64,000 nucleotides of DNA, from contig NW_022985441.1 of the NCBI RefSeq assembly GCF_010093595.1, positions 744,132-808,131 on the forward strand. Reading direction: 5' to 3'. Shown here piece by piece: positions 32,625 through 42,801 of this stretch. The translations under genes were made by a program, and so were the position numbers. The notes beneath the pieces were generated by a model that was not told the origin of the DNA, ran no database searches, and saw only the letters and a list, made by a program, of their open reading frames with translations. The first letter of the stretch is position 1. Every line of letters starts with the position of its first letter. The stretch comes from Mytilinidion resinicola (Eukaryota; Ascomycota; Dothideomycetes; Mytilinidiales; Mytilinidiaceae).

Positions 32625-34225
32625 CTACCTGGGTCTAACCAGGAGCAGTAAGAGACTCATGAGAACGGCGCCAGCAGCGGCGCCTTCCAACGTTGCAGAG
32701 GTCAGATCGACTTTCCGCACGGATATTGGCCTCTCGCTGAACAGATCGAGGAAATACTCTCGATATTGCTGAACGAGATCAGTCAATCGCTGCTGCCATG
32801 CATGTGGTTGAGTTAGTGCTAGCACCGGCGTCTCCCCAGTTTCCGGTTGCGGGGTGGGTGTCGGATCTTCTGCACGAGTCTGGACCACATGGACAACTTG
32901 TGTTTCTGGGGTCTCGCGATAAGCCGGGTCGTCTGCTGCAGCTACAGCAGCTTGAGGTGGGGTAATGGCTTCGACCGCTGGAGGGGTAGATGCAGGTGTA
33001 TCTTGTCTGGATGTGTCAGCATCCCCTAGACTCTCTAAGGTGACTCCAACCGGCTCCACCACCGAGTCGATTGCGTCTTCAATAGACTGAACAGCTGTAG
33101 AGGCCACAGGAGCTGCAGAGGCTACAGGAGCTGCTGTCGGCGCCAGAACGGGTTTCTGTTCATCAAGGGTTCTTCGAATCTCGCGCACCAGTCTCCGTCT
33201 CCTCCAGGGGTCAATCACGACCAAGGATGCGAGTAGGAGGAAAATATTCACTCCCATAAGCCCAAAGGTTACCCAAGTGCTGTTCCGTCGGATCGTGTCG
33301 CTCCAGATCTGCTCTTCGTGGTACTGCGCTCGTTCCCGCTTCTCTAAGTGCGATCGCGCCTCCTCTAGTGATACCTCTGCCGCCAATACGCTGTCTTTTG
33401 CTGCTGACACAGCTTGGTCGTTGACATGTTCGGATCGAATAAGAGACATGTAGCGTTCCAGCTCCGAATCTAGCCACGAGTTTTTGCGCTCCAGAAGCCG
33501 GACAATCTCCTTTTGAGATGCTGACTGTTGAGCAAGTGCAGCCTCCATGGCTTGTTTCGCGTCTTCGACCAACAATCGACGAGATTTGACGAGCTCCTCT
33601 AAATTTGAAGTCAGACAGTGCGTCTCAATAGAAGCCCGACGCTGATGAGAGCTGCACGCATATACGAGAATCGCCTACCTTGCTCTCTTATCTCACGCCG
33701 CAGCGCCTCTATTCCTGAGTAATCCGTGCCCGTATAATTGTTGACCTTTTGCGTTACGACGGCCAGCTTCGGCAGGAGCTCATCCATAAGCTCGGAGAAT
33801 CGTTTTGACAGGTTCCATCTCTGCCCTTCTCTGTGTGACGGCAGGTCTTTGTCTGACACTTGTGCAACTGTGTTTTCGCTTTTAGGAGGTATTGGAGGTG
33901 GAAGCGGTGGTGGTGGAGGTATAGCCGACTCTGGCTTGGGTGAAAGCTCGTCGGGAGTTGTATTTGAAAACTGGAGAGGTTCCCGCAGGAGTCTCCGCGA
34001 GGTTGATAGTAGCCGGCGCGTCGTGAGATTTGGTGATCCGTTGAAGGCCAATTGACTCTTGTTTTTACTCTGCCGAGCAGATACCCGAAACTGGCAGCGG
34101 AGGCATGCCGAAGCTGGCGAACTTGCGGAGTCGAGGAGGAGTGCAGGCCGGCGGGGCGCTGGCCGGGCTAAGGATCCAGTAAACTCAAACAGCGAGCGCG
34201 AAGCATGCTGAAGCATTGGCCTCAT
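32625..34225 (-). CDS. She9/Mdm33-like mitochondrial inner-membrane protein
   Basis: Two exons, 34225-33679 and 33598-32625, with an 80-nt intron (GTAGGC...TTTAG); 506 aa. Yeast She9/Mdm33 sits in the mitochondrial inner membrane and affects inner-membrane fission and morphology. The N-terminus is Arg/Ser-rich (presequence-like: RSLFEFTGSLARPAPRR), followed by a proline-rich stretch. Then come the conserved block RWNLSKRFSELMDELLPKL...YTGTDYSGIEALRREI, a long coiled coil running across the splice to about KRERAQYHEEQIWSD, and the signature WVTFGLMGVNIFLLLASLVVIDPWRRRRLV containing the first membrane helix. A second hydrophobic helix closes the protein (AAGAVLMSLLLLLV). Length and order match the family. 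Confidence 0.88.
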
Positions 34226-34480
34226 TGCTTGCGTCGAGACTCAGTCGCCCATGGAGTGAAAGACCGTGATGGTGTTGCGAAAGTTAACGAGGCGAGCGCG
34301 ATGCGCGAAGTTGCCCGAAGGACTACCGGGATGCCCTAAAGTGCGCGAGTGGGACCTCCACGTGCATTGCGGAACGTCAATCTTTTGCCCAAATTCTCCC
34401 AACACTCTGCACTCACCTCTCTTCCTGGATTTTTTGCTAGTAACCCTCTTGAATCACCAGAAGCACGAAAATCAGGCACA
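34226..34480. promoter_or_regulatory. Short shared promoter region (She9 / HAD phosphatase)
   Basis: Only 255 bp separate the two divergent start codons, so both promoters must overlap here. No TATA box is evident; the part near 34380-34440 is pyrimidine-rich on the plus strand, leading into the HAD gene. Confidence 0.4.
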
Positions 34481-35688
34481 ATGGGCTCCATATCTGACCT
34501 TCCCGCTATGAAAACCAACCCCAAGTTCATATTTTTCACCGATTTCGATGGAACAATCACTCTCCAAGACAGTGAGTCACGATCTGCCTCCTCTGTGTCA
34601 CGAAAGCCTGAATAAGAGATGGAGCGAGAGAGAAAGGGCTCAATTTTCTTAAATGTCACTGAAATTCGATCATTTCAACCCAGTGCGCCCCACATGTATA
34701 CTAGCCACTTCAAAAATGATGTCCATGTCACTTAAGCCATTCAAATGCTCGAACTGCCTGCTGAAACTCTGCAGGCAATGACTATATGGTACGTAGAGAG
34801 TCGCTTTTGATTTGAACTCTCATTGATAGGCGCCTTCCTTAGACCGACAACATTGGATACGGGCAACAGAAGCGTCGGCAAGGTAACATTGATACTCTAC
34901 ACGGAAAGATCACCTTCAGGTATGGCAGTACATCGACATTTTTAAATGTCGTTCCTAAGTAGAGTCATCCAGGAATTCGTTCAAGGAGATGATGGACAGT
35001 GTCTCCAAACCCTACCCAGAGTGCATCCAATACCTAGTCGACAACATCAAGCTCGACCCCGGCTTTGCTGAGTTCTTCAACTGGAGCTTGGAGAACAATA
35101 TCCCGGTGGTCGTGCTCTCCTCCGGCATGGAGCCCATCATCAAGGCTCTCCTCGCTGCACTAGTCGGCCCTAACTCGACGAAGATGCAAGTTATCGGCAA
35201 TGATGTTGGTCCCAGACCTGGCAAGACCATCGACCAGGAGGGCGGATGGCAGATTGTTTTCCACGATGAGAGCGACTTCGGTCATGATAAGTCACTAACA
35301 CTGAGACCGTATGCACAGCTCCCGGCTGAGGTCCGGCCGACCATGTTCTATGCAGGTGACGGCGTCTCTGACATCTCAGCTGCGAAAGAGACGGATCTTC
35401 TGTTTGCGAAAAGGGGCCATGGTGGGATCCTTCTATACCCTTTCTTTCCAAATTTGCTAACCATGGCAAGACCTGGTCTCCTACTGCGTGAAGGACGATA
35501 TCCCGTTCACGCTGTTCGAGGACTGGACGACCATCCTAGCCAAGACGAAAGAGATTGTGTAAGTGCAATGTCCTTGAAACTGACCTCAATCTAACAAGGT
35601 CATCAGCGAAGGGAAAACCACTGTCAAGGCTGCTGCCCTCGCAGGATCCGAGGCATACAAGTCGTCCTTGCACTCTCACAGCTTGTAA
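34481..35688 (+). CDS. HAD-superfamily phosphatase (class IB, phosphoserine phosphatase-like)
   Basis: Six exons: 34481-34571, 34775-34788, 34843-34919, 34973-35421, 35471-35558 and 35607-35688; 266 aa. Exon 2 is only 14 nt, and the frame closes exactly as LQDSNDYMTDNIGYGQ. HAD motif I is FFTDFDGTITLQDS (nucleophile Asp at residue 21), motif II VVVLSSGM, and motif IV FYAGDGVSDISAA. The C-terminal exons give GHDLVSYCVKDDIPFTLFEDW and end KSSLHSHSL. The family dephosphorylates small phospho-metabolites; fungal relatives are often annotated as phosphoserine phosphatase-like or MtnX-like, but substrate cannot be read from sequence. Likely cytosolic. The start at 34481 was chosen because upstream in-frame codons lack similarity. 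Confidence 0.88.
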
Positions 35689-36478
35689 GACCGTGCCAGA
35701 AATAACTCTGTTCGGACTTGGAAACGAGCTTGGAAACGACCTTTGCATACAACGACCTTTGCATACGCCGGCCTGCGGCCTTTTTGACCATTTGCATTTG
35801 CTGCCGATAGAACTATAGATGCCAATCCCAGATATAGAGGATATAAATAAACCGTTGCTGCAAGGGTGTCTCGAGCACCCACGCCCTGCTATTCGATATT
35901 TTGTTCCCGATTTGACTCCAGCTTCAGTTCAGCGAATTTGGCTGTCCAACTGCCCTTTTTGTTCTCTTCTCCGGAACACACAATATTGAAACTATTCATC
36001 CCTAACGACCCATATGCTGTGGTAGTCACATGATAATCTCGGCGTCCCGCTCCGCTTGACGTACGATGTGCTGGCATCTCCATCCCACCTCCAAACAGTG
36101 CGCGTCCGGGGTTTGGCTAGGTTGCTCCACCCGCAGCAATGAAGCTCACCACCACCCACCAGCACTCGCCGATTCGACAATCGCAAGCCGGCTGTGGCTG
36201 ACGCGTCCGCCTTCACCGCTTTCCGAGCCCTTGCAGCAATCTGGAGAAACAAGTGCCTCGCGGCCGCGTTTCAGTTGCACCCACCGCTTCTTTCTGCGAG
36301 GATTCGAATACCCCGCTAGTTGGGCTTCAACCTCACCTCCAGCTCGAGGTTCACAATAAAAAAAAAAATCTCCACAGCATAGCAGTAGCAGCTTTCAGGT
36401 AGACACACTCTTTCAACCTCCCCCTCAAACCCTCAGATCTCTAATTATATCAATTAAGTAGCTACGTCTCCCACGACC
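35689..36478. other. Intergenic with A-tract
   Basis: About 790 bp between two plus-strand genes. A run of about a dozen A residues lies near 36357-36369, about 110 bp upstream of the NECAP ATG, followed by a pyrimidine-rich leader (CAACCTCCCCCTCAAACCC). No gene recognised. Confidence 0.45.
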
Positions 36479-37366
36479 ATGAACACCGACCCCACCACCA
36501 ACACGCCCCTCCCCGCCGACGCCATCCAACGCATCCTCTTCATCGCGCCCAAAGTCCACGTCTACAACATCCCGCCGCTGACCTCGACCACGGGCTACAA
36601 AGCCGCCGCGTGGACCGAGAACAACAACGCGCGCCAGATCTTCACCGCCCGCCTGCGCATCCTCGAGATCGCCATCCCCCTCCCCTCCGCTTCCCCGGCG
36701 ACCGCCGAGCCCCAGGAGAAAGTCACAACCACGCTCCTCCTCGAGGACCCGGCCACCGGCGCGCTGTTCGCCGCATGCCCGTACACGAGCCCCGCGACGG
36801 TCAGCCAGGCGATCGACAGCTCGCGCTTCTTTGCGCTCGTGGTGGTGGGGGACGGCGGGCGCAAGGCGACGCTGGGGATTGGGTTTGAGGAGCGCAGCGA
36901 GGCGTTTGATTTCAGTATCAGCCTGCAGGATGCGCGGAGGGTGCTGGGGATGGAGAACCCGGGCGCCGCGGCGACGCCGGGGGGCAAGGGTGGGAAGAAG
37001 GGACGGAAGGAGGAGGGTGGGGAGGGGGAGAAGCGGGATTTTAGCCTGAAGGAGGGGGAGACGATTACGGTGAATATTGGGGGGAGGGGACGGAGGGCGG
37101 GAGGGGGTGGGAGTGGAACTGGGGCGGGGTCAGAGCAGGGAGGGGAGGAGAGGGAGAAGGAGGCGTTGTTTTCGATCAAGCCGCCCCCGGGGAGTGGGAG
37201 TGCGGGTGGGTTGGGAGGAGGGGGAGGGGGTGGTGGGATGCCGTTTTTGCCGCCGCCGCCGAGCGCGAGGGAGGTGAAGGAGGAGAGGAGGCGGAGTAGG
37301 CAGGCGGCAGAGATGACGCCGAAGGACTTAGGGTTTGACGATGGGGAATTTGGGGAGTTTCAGTAG
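36479..37366 (+). CDS. NECAP-family endocytic adaptor (DUF1681)
   Basis: Single exon, 295 aa. The N-terminal PH-like NECAP domain is clear: RILFIAPKVHVYNIPPLTS, GYKAAAWTENNNARQIFTARLRI, FFALVVVGDG and LGIGFEERSEAFDFSISLQDA. NECAPs bind clathrin adaptors (AP-2) and act in clathrin-mediated endocytosis. The C-terminal half is low complexity (Gly/Lys/Glu-rich, then GGLGGGGGGGGMPFLPPPP) and ends in acidic DDGEFGEF, resembling short adaptor-binding tails. The coding strand changes from C-rich (first 110 codons) to G-rich; the glycine runs may partly reflect that skew. Confidence 0.9.
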   Translation: MNTDPTTNTPLPADAIQRILFIAPKVHVYNIPPLTSTTGYKAAAWTENNNARQIFTARLRILEIAIPLPSASPATAEPQEKVTTTLLLEDPATGALFAACPYTSPATVSQAIDSSRFFALVVVGDGGRKATLGIGFEERSEAFDFSISLQDARRVLGMENPGAAATPGGKGGKKGRKEEGGEGEKRDFSLKEGETITVNIGGRGRRAGGGGSGTGAGSEQGGEEREKEALFSIKPPPGSGSAGGLGGGGGGGGMPFLPPPPSAREVKEERRRSRQAAEMTPKDLGFDDGEFGEFQ

Positions 37367-37650
37367 GTGGACTGAATATGTGCATGAGGCCATGAGTGTG
37401 GCGGTAGATAATTACATTATTAATCAGTCTAATTTGTATATACCTGGCCATCGCTATCGTTCTCCTTTCATCGTGATTCGGTCTTCAAAGGAGTATGTAC
37501 AATCGGGGGCCGGGTATCAGGCTTCAAGCTCCTCAAACAGAGGATCGTCGTTGACGTAAGGCCTAGTGTTCTTCGCCGCTGTGTCGTCGCGGCGGGACGG
37601 GTGCTTTTGTTGATTTTTTTTTCTCCCAGTCGTAGCAGCACCTGGGTTCT

Positions 37651-38556
37651 TCATTCCGACCATCCTGAGGCCTCTTTGTAGAGTTTGTTGATATCGTGAA
37701 TCAGATCCTCCGGCTTCGAGCCATCGTCGCACTCTGACCACGCACCGTCGTCCCTTATACACCGGACCTCATTGTTCAGCCGTATAGTGCAGCTCTTCGT
37801 GACGTTCAGCTCCGCGCTGCGCTCCACGCTCTCCCTAAGCATGCCCATCGCAAACGCGCCATCGTCTTGGCTCACGCAGTGATTTATCTTGTCGAAATCC
37901 ATCCCATGCTCCAGCGCGCAGTCCTCCAGGAGGCTCTTCTGCGGTATATCTTCATAGCTCCTGCTCAAACACATCGTAAAGCCCAAGTATATCTTCGGGT
38001 CAGGATAGACGCTCGCCGCGCACAACTCGATGATGTTCCCGAGACATTCGGTCTGGCCATGCTTGCACTGCACCCCGTCGTCGTCGTGCGTAACCCTACA
38101 TCAGCCCGTTAGCCGTGCTACCACGAACCGCGCGCAGCTACGGCGCATTGTGTCGATGCAACCCACCTCCCGATGAACGACAGCTTGAAGTCGACCTTGT
38201 CAGACACATTTTGCATGCTCGGCAGCACGAGCTTCTGGAGGCAGTCCCGGGCATCGGGGCATTTGGACCTGAAGAGAAGAAAGCACTTGGTCAGATGGGG
38301 CAGGTCGACAGGTGGGCCGGAGCGGTGTGCCGTCTTACATTATATGGACTTCGAGCGGCACCTTTGCGGCTTCCTGGTGGTTGTGACTTGGGTCCTGGCA
38401 TTGGAAGCTCTGGGCGAGGAAGAAGAGGCCGATGATGGCGGCGAAGGCGGCGGCGTGGAAGCGCGCGAGCCGTGAGCGCACTCCTCGCGGGGGCATGGGG
38501 TCTTCCGGGGGGGTCTGTGGCGCGGTGGATGGTAGAAGGGGTGTCTTTGCGTCCAT
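37651..38556 (-). CDS. GILT-family thiol reductase
   Basis: Three exons: 38556-38339, 38268-38167 and 38095-37651, with introns of 70 and 71 nt; 254 aa. Related to gamma-interferon-inducible lysosomal thiol reductase, which reduces disulfides in acidic compartments. It has a short cytoplasmic N-terminus, a signal anchor (FHAAAFAAIIGLFFLAQSF), then KVPLEVHIMSKCPDARDCLQKLVLP (assembled across splice 1), FKLSFIGRVTHDDDGVQCKHG (splice 2) and the family block CKHGQTECLGNIIELCAA. Many cysteines follow. The active-site cysteines are spaced C-PDARD-C rather than C-x2-C, so classic thioredoxin-like chemistry is uncertain. Probably in the vacuole/secretory lumen. Confidence 0.87.
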
Positions 38557-39097
38557 CGTGAAGGTTATATATGGACAAAGGGAGGTATTTTAAGATTTAC
38601 GCTTTGATGGCGCGTGAGAGCTGATAAAGTCTTACAGATCCAAGGGTGGAAAAGGTTCGAAGTGGCACCGTCAGTGATGAGCCTCAGCCAGTCTTCTACC
38701 TCAGCCTCCGTGGGAAATGGGCAAGCCCAGGCGGATTAGAATACCGAGTGCACGGTTCGGCTTCACCGCAGCTGCGGTTCGTTCGCCCAGTCACCATACA
38801 CTACACCCAACGGCCTCCGGGTGCAACACCAACGTCCTCAGATAGAGCACCCGCCCGATCCTGCTTGTACTCTGTGCCTGCCCGGCCGCGTGCGAGGGCG
38901 TTTTCTAGTTTAAATTTCTTTCTTCTGCGCTGTCGTTCACTCGCTTGGCTTCCATCCCGCCGTTTTACATACCCCTCCACGCGTCAGCCCTATGTAAATT
39001 TATCGTACGAACTCCCGTCAGCGTGCCTTAAGTTTCTGCCTCCCTTTGGTAAAACTGAATTCTGCTCGTCTTGTTTGTCTTGCGTGTCTCAACCGCC
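38557..39097. promoter_or_regulatory. Shared intergenic promoter (GILT / hexokinase-like)
   Basis: 541 bp between divergent start codons. The part before the hexokinase ATG is T/C-rich (TTTAAATTTCTTTCTTCTGC), and the ATG context is good (CCGCCATGC). No other signals were recognised. Confidence 0.4.
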
Positions 39098-40805
39098 ATG
39101 CGGAGCTCTATACAGGCCCCCGAGGATGATGCCAGCTTGAATGACTTTCTATCTCCTTTGACCCGTCCTGTAACTGAGCATGGTCTCCTAGACTTGGCTC
39201 GCAGGTTCGCAGAGACATATAAACAGCTCGCGAAAACATCCACGGAACACTTCCTAACTACGCCTGTCACCATCCTGCCAACTGGGAAAGAGAAGGGCAA
39301 GTTCCTGACGATCGATGTGGGCGGGACCAACCTCCGTGTCGGGTTCATTGAGCTTCTTGGGGAGAATGAGACGGAAGGCGTGGAGTGCCAATCACTGAGC
39401 CAACTTCCTTCGAAAATCAGGAGGTCCCATGAGAAATCATGGAACATCGAAGAGCATATGAAGATGGACCAGGCCGAGGACCTGTTTGCGTGGATAGGTG
39501 ACTGTATTGCTGAAGTCATTACGGGTGCTCTAGACGACGCTTCAGAAAAGGGGACTGACGAAGCTCCTTTTGGTGATGAACTACCGTTGGGTATCACATT
39601 CAGCTTTCCTATGACGTATGTATTGCCAAAATCCCCTCGACATCTGCCCTTCGAAGCAGATCTCATGATAGCTATCAAACTAACAGAGCAACTGCAGGCA
39701 AACATCAATGTCAGAAGCAACGCTAATGCCCATGGGCAAAGGCTTCGCCATCACATCTGACTTGAACCTCGGGAAAATGCTTCTGGCTGGCTACGGACGA
39801 CATATAACTAATCGAAGTACTGTTAACGACGATAAGAGAGCTAGTAACATGCCCTCAAACAAAAAGAGGAAACTTCCATCACTACCAAGAATCCGCATCG
39901 CTGCTATTACGAACGACACCGTAGCTACCTTTGCCTCCTTAGCCTATGCGGTACGGTCCACGTCAAATAGTCGAGTCGCAATGGGCCTCATCGTCGGCAC
40001 CGGCACCAACGCCACCGTGCCTATGGAGCTGGGCTATCTCCATCCCGAGAAAGTCGCAGAGCTTGCAACCCCTGGTAGGGCGGATATGAGGAAGACGGTC
40101 GTCATCAACACCGAGTGGACCATCCGAGGGACGGACAAGCCCTTAGTAGACCTCGACATCAAAACAAAATGGGATCTGGAACTCGACAGGAACAGCGAGG
40201 CGCCCGGCTTCCAGCCATTCGAGTATATGACAGCAGGGCGGTACCTAGGCGAGATCGTACGACTTGTGTTGTTTGATCTACTATCCAAAGACGATAGCGT
40301 GAAAGACATACCACATGGATTAAGGAAGAAAAACGCCATATCAACGCGATTCCTGTCAACGCAAGTAGCGGACGGGAGCAGCCTGGAAAGTCTCAGCGCA
40401 GAACTTGAGAAGATAATACCGTCGAGGTCGGCTTTTTGGACCCCACAACGGTGCGAAGTGGTTCGGAGAGTTGCGCAAGCGGTACAGCAACGCTCTTCTG
40501 CGCTTGTTGCAGCGGCGATTGTGGGCTTGCTTGGGTGCGTGCAGGATGTTCAGCTGCACGACGCTCGGGAGACAGACGGCGTAGAATCGAATCCTTCAGA
40601 AGAAATCATCGTGGCGTACACCGGTGGCCTGGCATCCGGGTATCGATCCTGGCTCCCTGATTGCCAGAACTGGGTTGATGTTCTCGTTCGCAAGGGGTCG
40701 GCGACGAACGCGTCAAAGCGGGTGGTGTTGAAGGAGGCGGTTGATGGAGGGGTCATCGGTGCTGCGGTGTTGGCCGGAATGACCGAGGGCACTGCAGGCA
40801 GGTAA
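39098..40805 (+). CDS. Atypical hexokinase (HxkC/XprF-like)
   Basis: Two exons, 39098-39615 and 39698-40805, with an 82-nt intron (GTATGT...GCAG); 541 aa. Hexokinase landmarks: phosphate-1 loop TIDVGGTNLRVGFIEL, sugar-binding segment ITFSFPMTQTSMSEATLMPMGKGF assembled across the splice, AAITNDTVATFASLAY with the NDTV core (about 245-248), GLIVGTGTNATVPM, PGFQPFEYMTAGRYLGEIVRL, and a C-terminal VVLKEAVDGGVIGAAVLAG. Differences from active enzymes include NTEWTIRG where NxEWGxF is expected and altered residues around the sugar-binding loop. Aspergillus has two such divergent proteins, HxkC and XprF, with regulatory rather than catalytic roles (carbon-starvation response). I infer a similar regulatory role. 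Confidence 0.82.
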
Positions 40806-41541
40806 GGTGTGTAGGTTGGAGGCACTTGGGTCTTGAGAAATGCGTCGCAAGCAAGAGGAAGGTAGACTAGAAAACACTTTTTTTGCTCAGTCTCTTTTTT
40901 CACGTCAACATCTGCTCTGCCTCAGGTTTCATGCTCGTTTCCCATGTTGAGTTGGTGGGTTTGGTGTAAGTGATAGAGATGCTCCACTTGTACTACCGTG
41001 ATCCATTGTTGAACCGATACCCGGAAGGTAAAACGTAGATTGTAGTGGCGTAGAACCCTCGGTGAGTGATATCGTTGGACGAGGACGTGGTGTAGCTACG
41101 CCGCGCCTAATCTGTGATGAGGGCACTGCACCCACGAGGTTGATGGTCTGGCGTAAGCTTACTGCATGCAGTATACTTGAGTGCTCGACGTATATTGTCT
41201 TGCACCCATTCGACCCACGATGGTGTTGCGGTAGTGCTGTTGGGAAGCCGCTACCCGATGCGGAAGCGGCTCGGTCTCAACGTCACATGCTGCACAGACA
41301 ACGTCGAGCCTCTTCACCACGATCTTCTCTGAGACAGTTTTACACTAGCCGTACGCACAGACCGGCAGTCACGAATCTGTGATTCTATTCAAAAACTTTA
41401 TACACTTTAGTTACACACTCACTCTACGCTTGTGTACACTTAACTAGCACCGCTTGAGGTTCTCTGGTAGGCTATATCAAGCTGTGACGCGACATTTTGG
41501 CAAGTCTAGTAGCTCACCAGGCCATTCAGGACGACTTCAAG
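40806..41541. other. Intergenic containing a dispersed repeat fragment
   Basis: About 735 bp between two plus-strand genes. The last 150 bp include a repeat fragment (see 41404-41505) ending just before the ATG of the next gene. Nothing else recognised. Confidence 0.4.
41404..41505 (+). repeat. Dispersed repeat fragment, shared with 61560-61665
   Basis: About 100 bp similar to 61560-61665: both contain GCTTGTGTAC(A/G)CTT, then a CGCTTGAGG...CTCT(G/A)GTA(G/A)GCTAT block and a TTTTG(G/A)CAAG end. The GTGTACACTT...CCGCTTG core resembles the inner ends of the MITEs. It has only one recognisable end, so is probably truncated. Confidence 0.5.
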
Positions 41542-42801
41542 ATGCGCCTCAGATCTACGAACGCGGTTCTCCTCTGCGTCGCTGTCAAATCCTTCGCCCA
41601 AGACTCGCCCGAGAAACTATGCTACTACGACGAGGGCAAGCTAGCTCCCGCGGAAATCATGCCGTGTTTTGAAGGTGGCCCGGTCTCGTCATGCTGCATG
41701 GAGGGAAGCAATTGCCTGGCCGACAATGCTTGCTGGGACCCAGCGAGTGGAGCTACCTATCAGTATGGTTGTACCGATTCGAGTTATCAGGATGACAAGT
41801 GCCCGAAGAAGTGCGGCTATGATACCGGTACGATCTACAGCGCAAGACAAGACACACACCCCAGCTGACCATTGCCAGAGGCTTCTCACTGGATAGGGCT
41901 CGTCTACTGCGATGGCGAGGGCGATACTGCCAGTAGCCGCACACCTAATAATACTTGGCTATGCCATCATCCTGAGAATTGTGGAGGCCCAAAATTCTGT
42001 CCCAAGGAGACCGTATGGCCTACTACGCCGACGAAGATGCCTCCAATCTCATGCGCTCAGCTTCTGAACCCCAGCGCCACTGCCTTCTCAGACGGCAACC
42101 CATTGGCGTCGATCGTCGTGCTGCCCAAAGACCCTGACGGCGTAGCTAGCTACTTCTCAGCTCACGATGTGCCGACCACATCGAGCTCGCCCATTACCTC
42201 GGTCACTTCGGCCGCCTCGACGACGCCAAAGACCTCAACTCCGTCCACTCTTGCGACTACCACGACTGGTCTAACCGCCTCCCCTTCGTCCCCCTTTCCT
42301 GTTTCGAGCGGCTCTGGGCCCAACATTGGGCCCGACCCTCCAAACTCCGGACACTCATCCGCTCTGAACATCGGCCTGGGCGCCGGCATCGGCATCCCCG
42401 TCTTCTTCATCATCACAGGCCTTCTCAGCTTCTACGGCTGGCGCAAGCACAAGCAAGCCAAGCACGCCAAATTATCATCGCCGCAAGACCCGCTAACCCC
42501 AACAACCGATACCTACCCAGTCGGTGCAGCAGGCTCTGGTTTCACACGCAAGGCCGAGCTCGACAGCACGCCTATCAACAGTCCTACTATGACTACTATG
42601 GGCTCTGGAGCTACAGATAACGGGCACGGGGAATCGGTGTATGAGATGGAGAGTCCGGAGACCTCGCCGCTGGCGCCTGTGCATCGTGACTTTTCGTGGC
42701 CGCCGAATGGAGAGATCTATGAGATGGAGGGGGATATTCCGGCCAGGCCGACGCGGCAGGAGTTGCCCTCGCCTCAGCAGCCGAGGCGGGGAATTGATTA
42801 G
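41542..42801 (+). CDS. Cys-rich, Ser/Thr-rich single-pass surface protein
   Basis: Two exons, 41542-41827 and 41879-42801, with a 51-nt intron (GTACGA...CCAG); 402 aa. Signal peptide (NAVLLCVAVKSFAQ), then a Cys-rich ectodomain of about 130 residues (KLCYYDEGK, SSCCMEGSNCLADNACW, KCPKKCGYDTEASHW, CHHPENCGGPKFCP). Next is a Ser/Thr/Pro-rich stalk (TSSSPITSVTSAASTTPKTS), a Gly-rich membrane helix (IGLGAGIGIPVFFIITGLLSF), and a cytoplasmic tail with repeated YEME (VYEMESPE, IYEMEGD). The layout resembles wall-stress sensors and other fungal mucin-like surface proteins, but the cysteine pattern is not a WSC domain I can confirm. A role in sensing or adhesion is inference. Confidence 0.78.
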
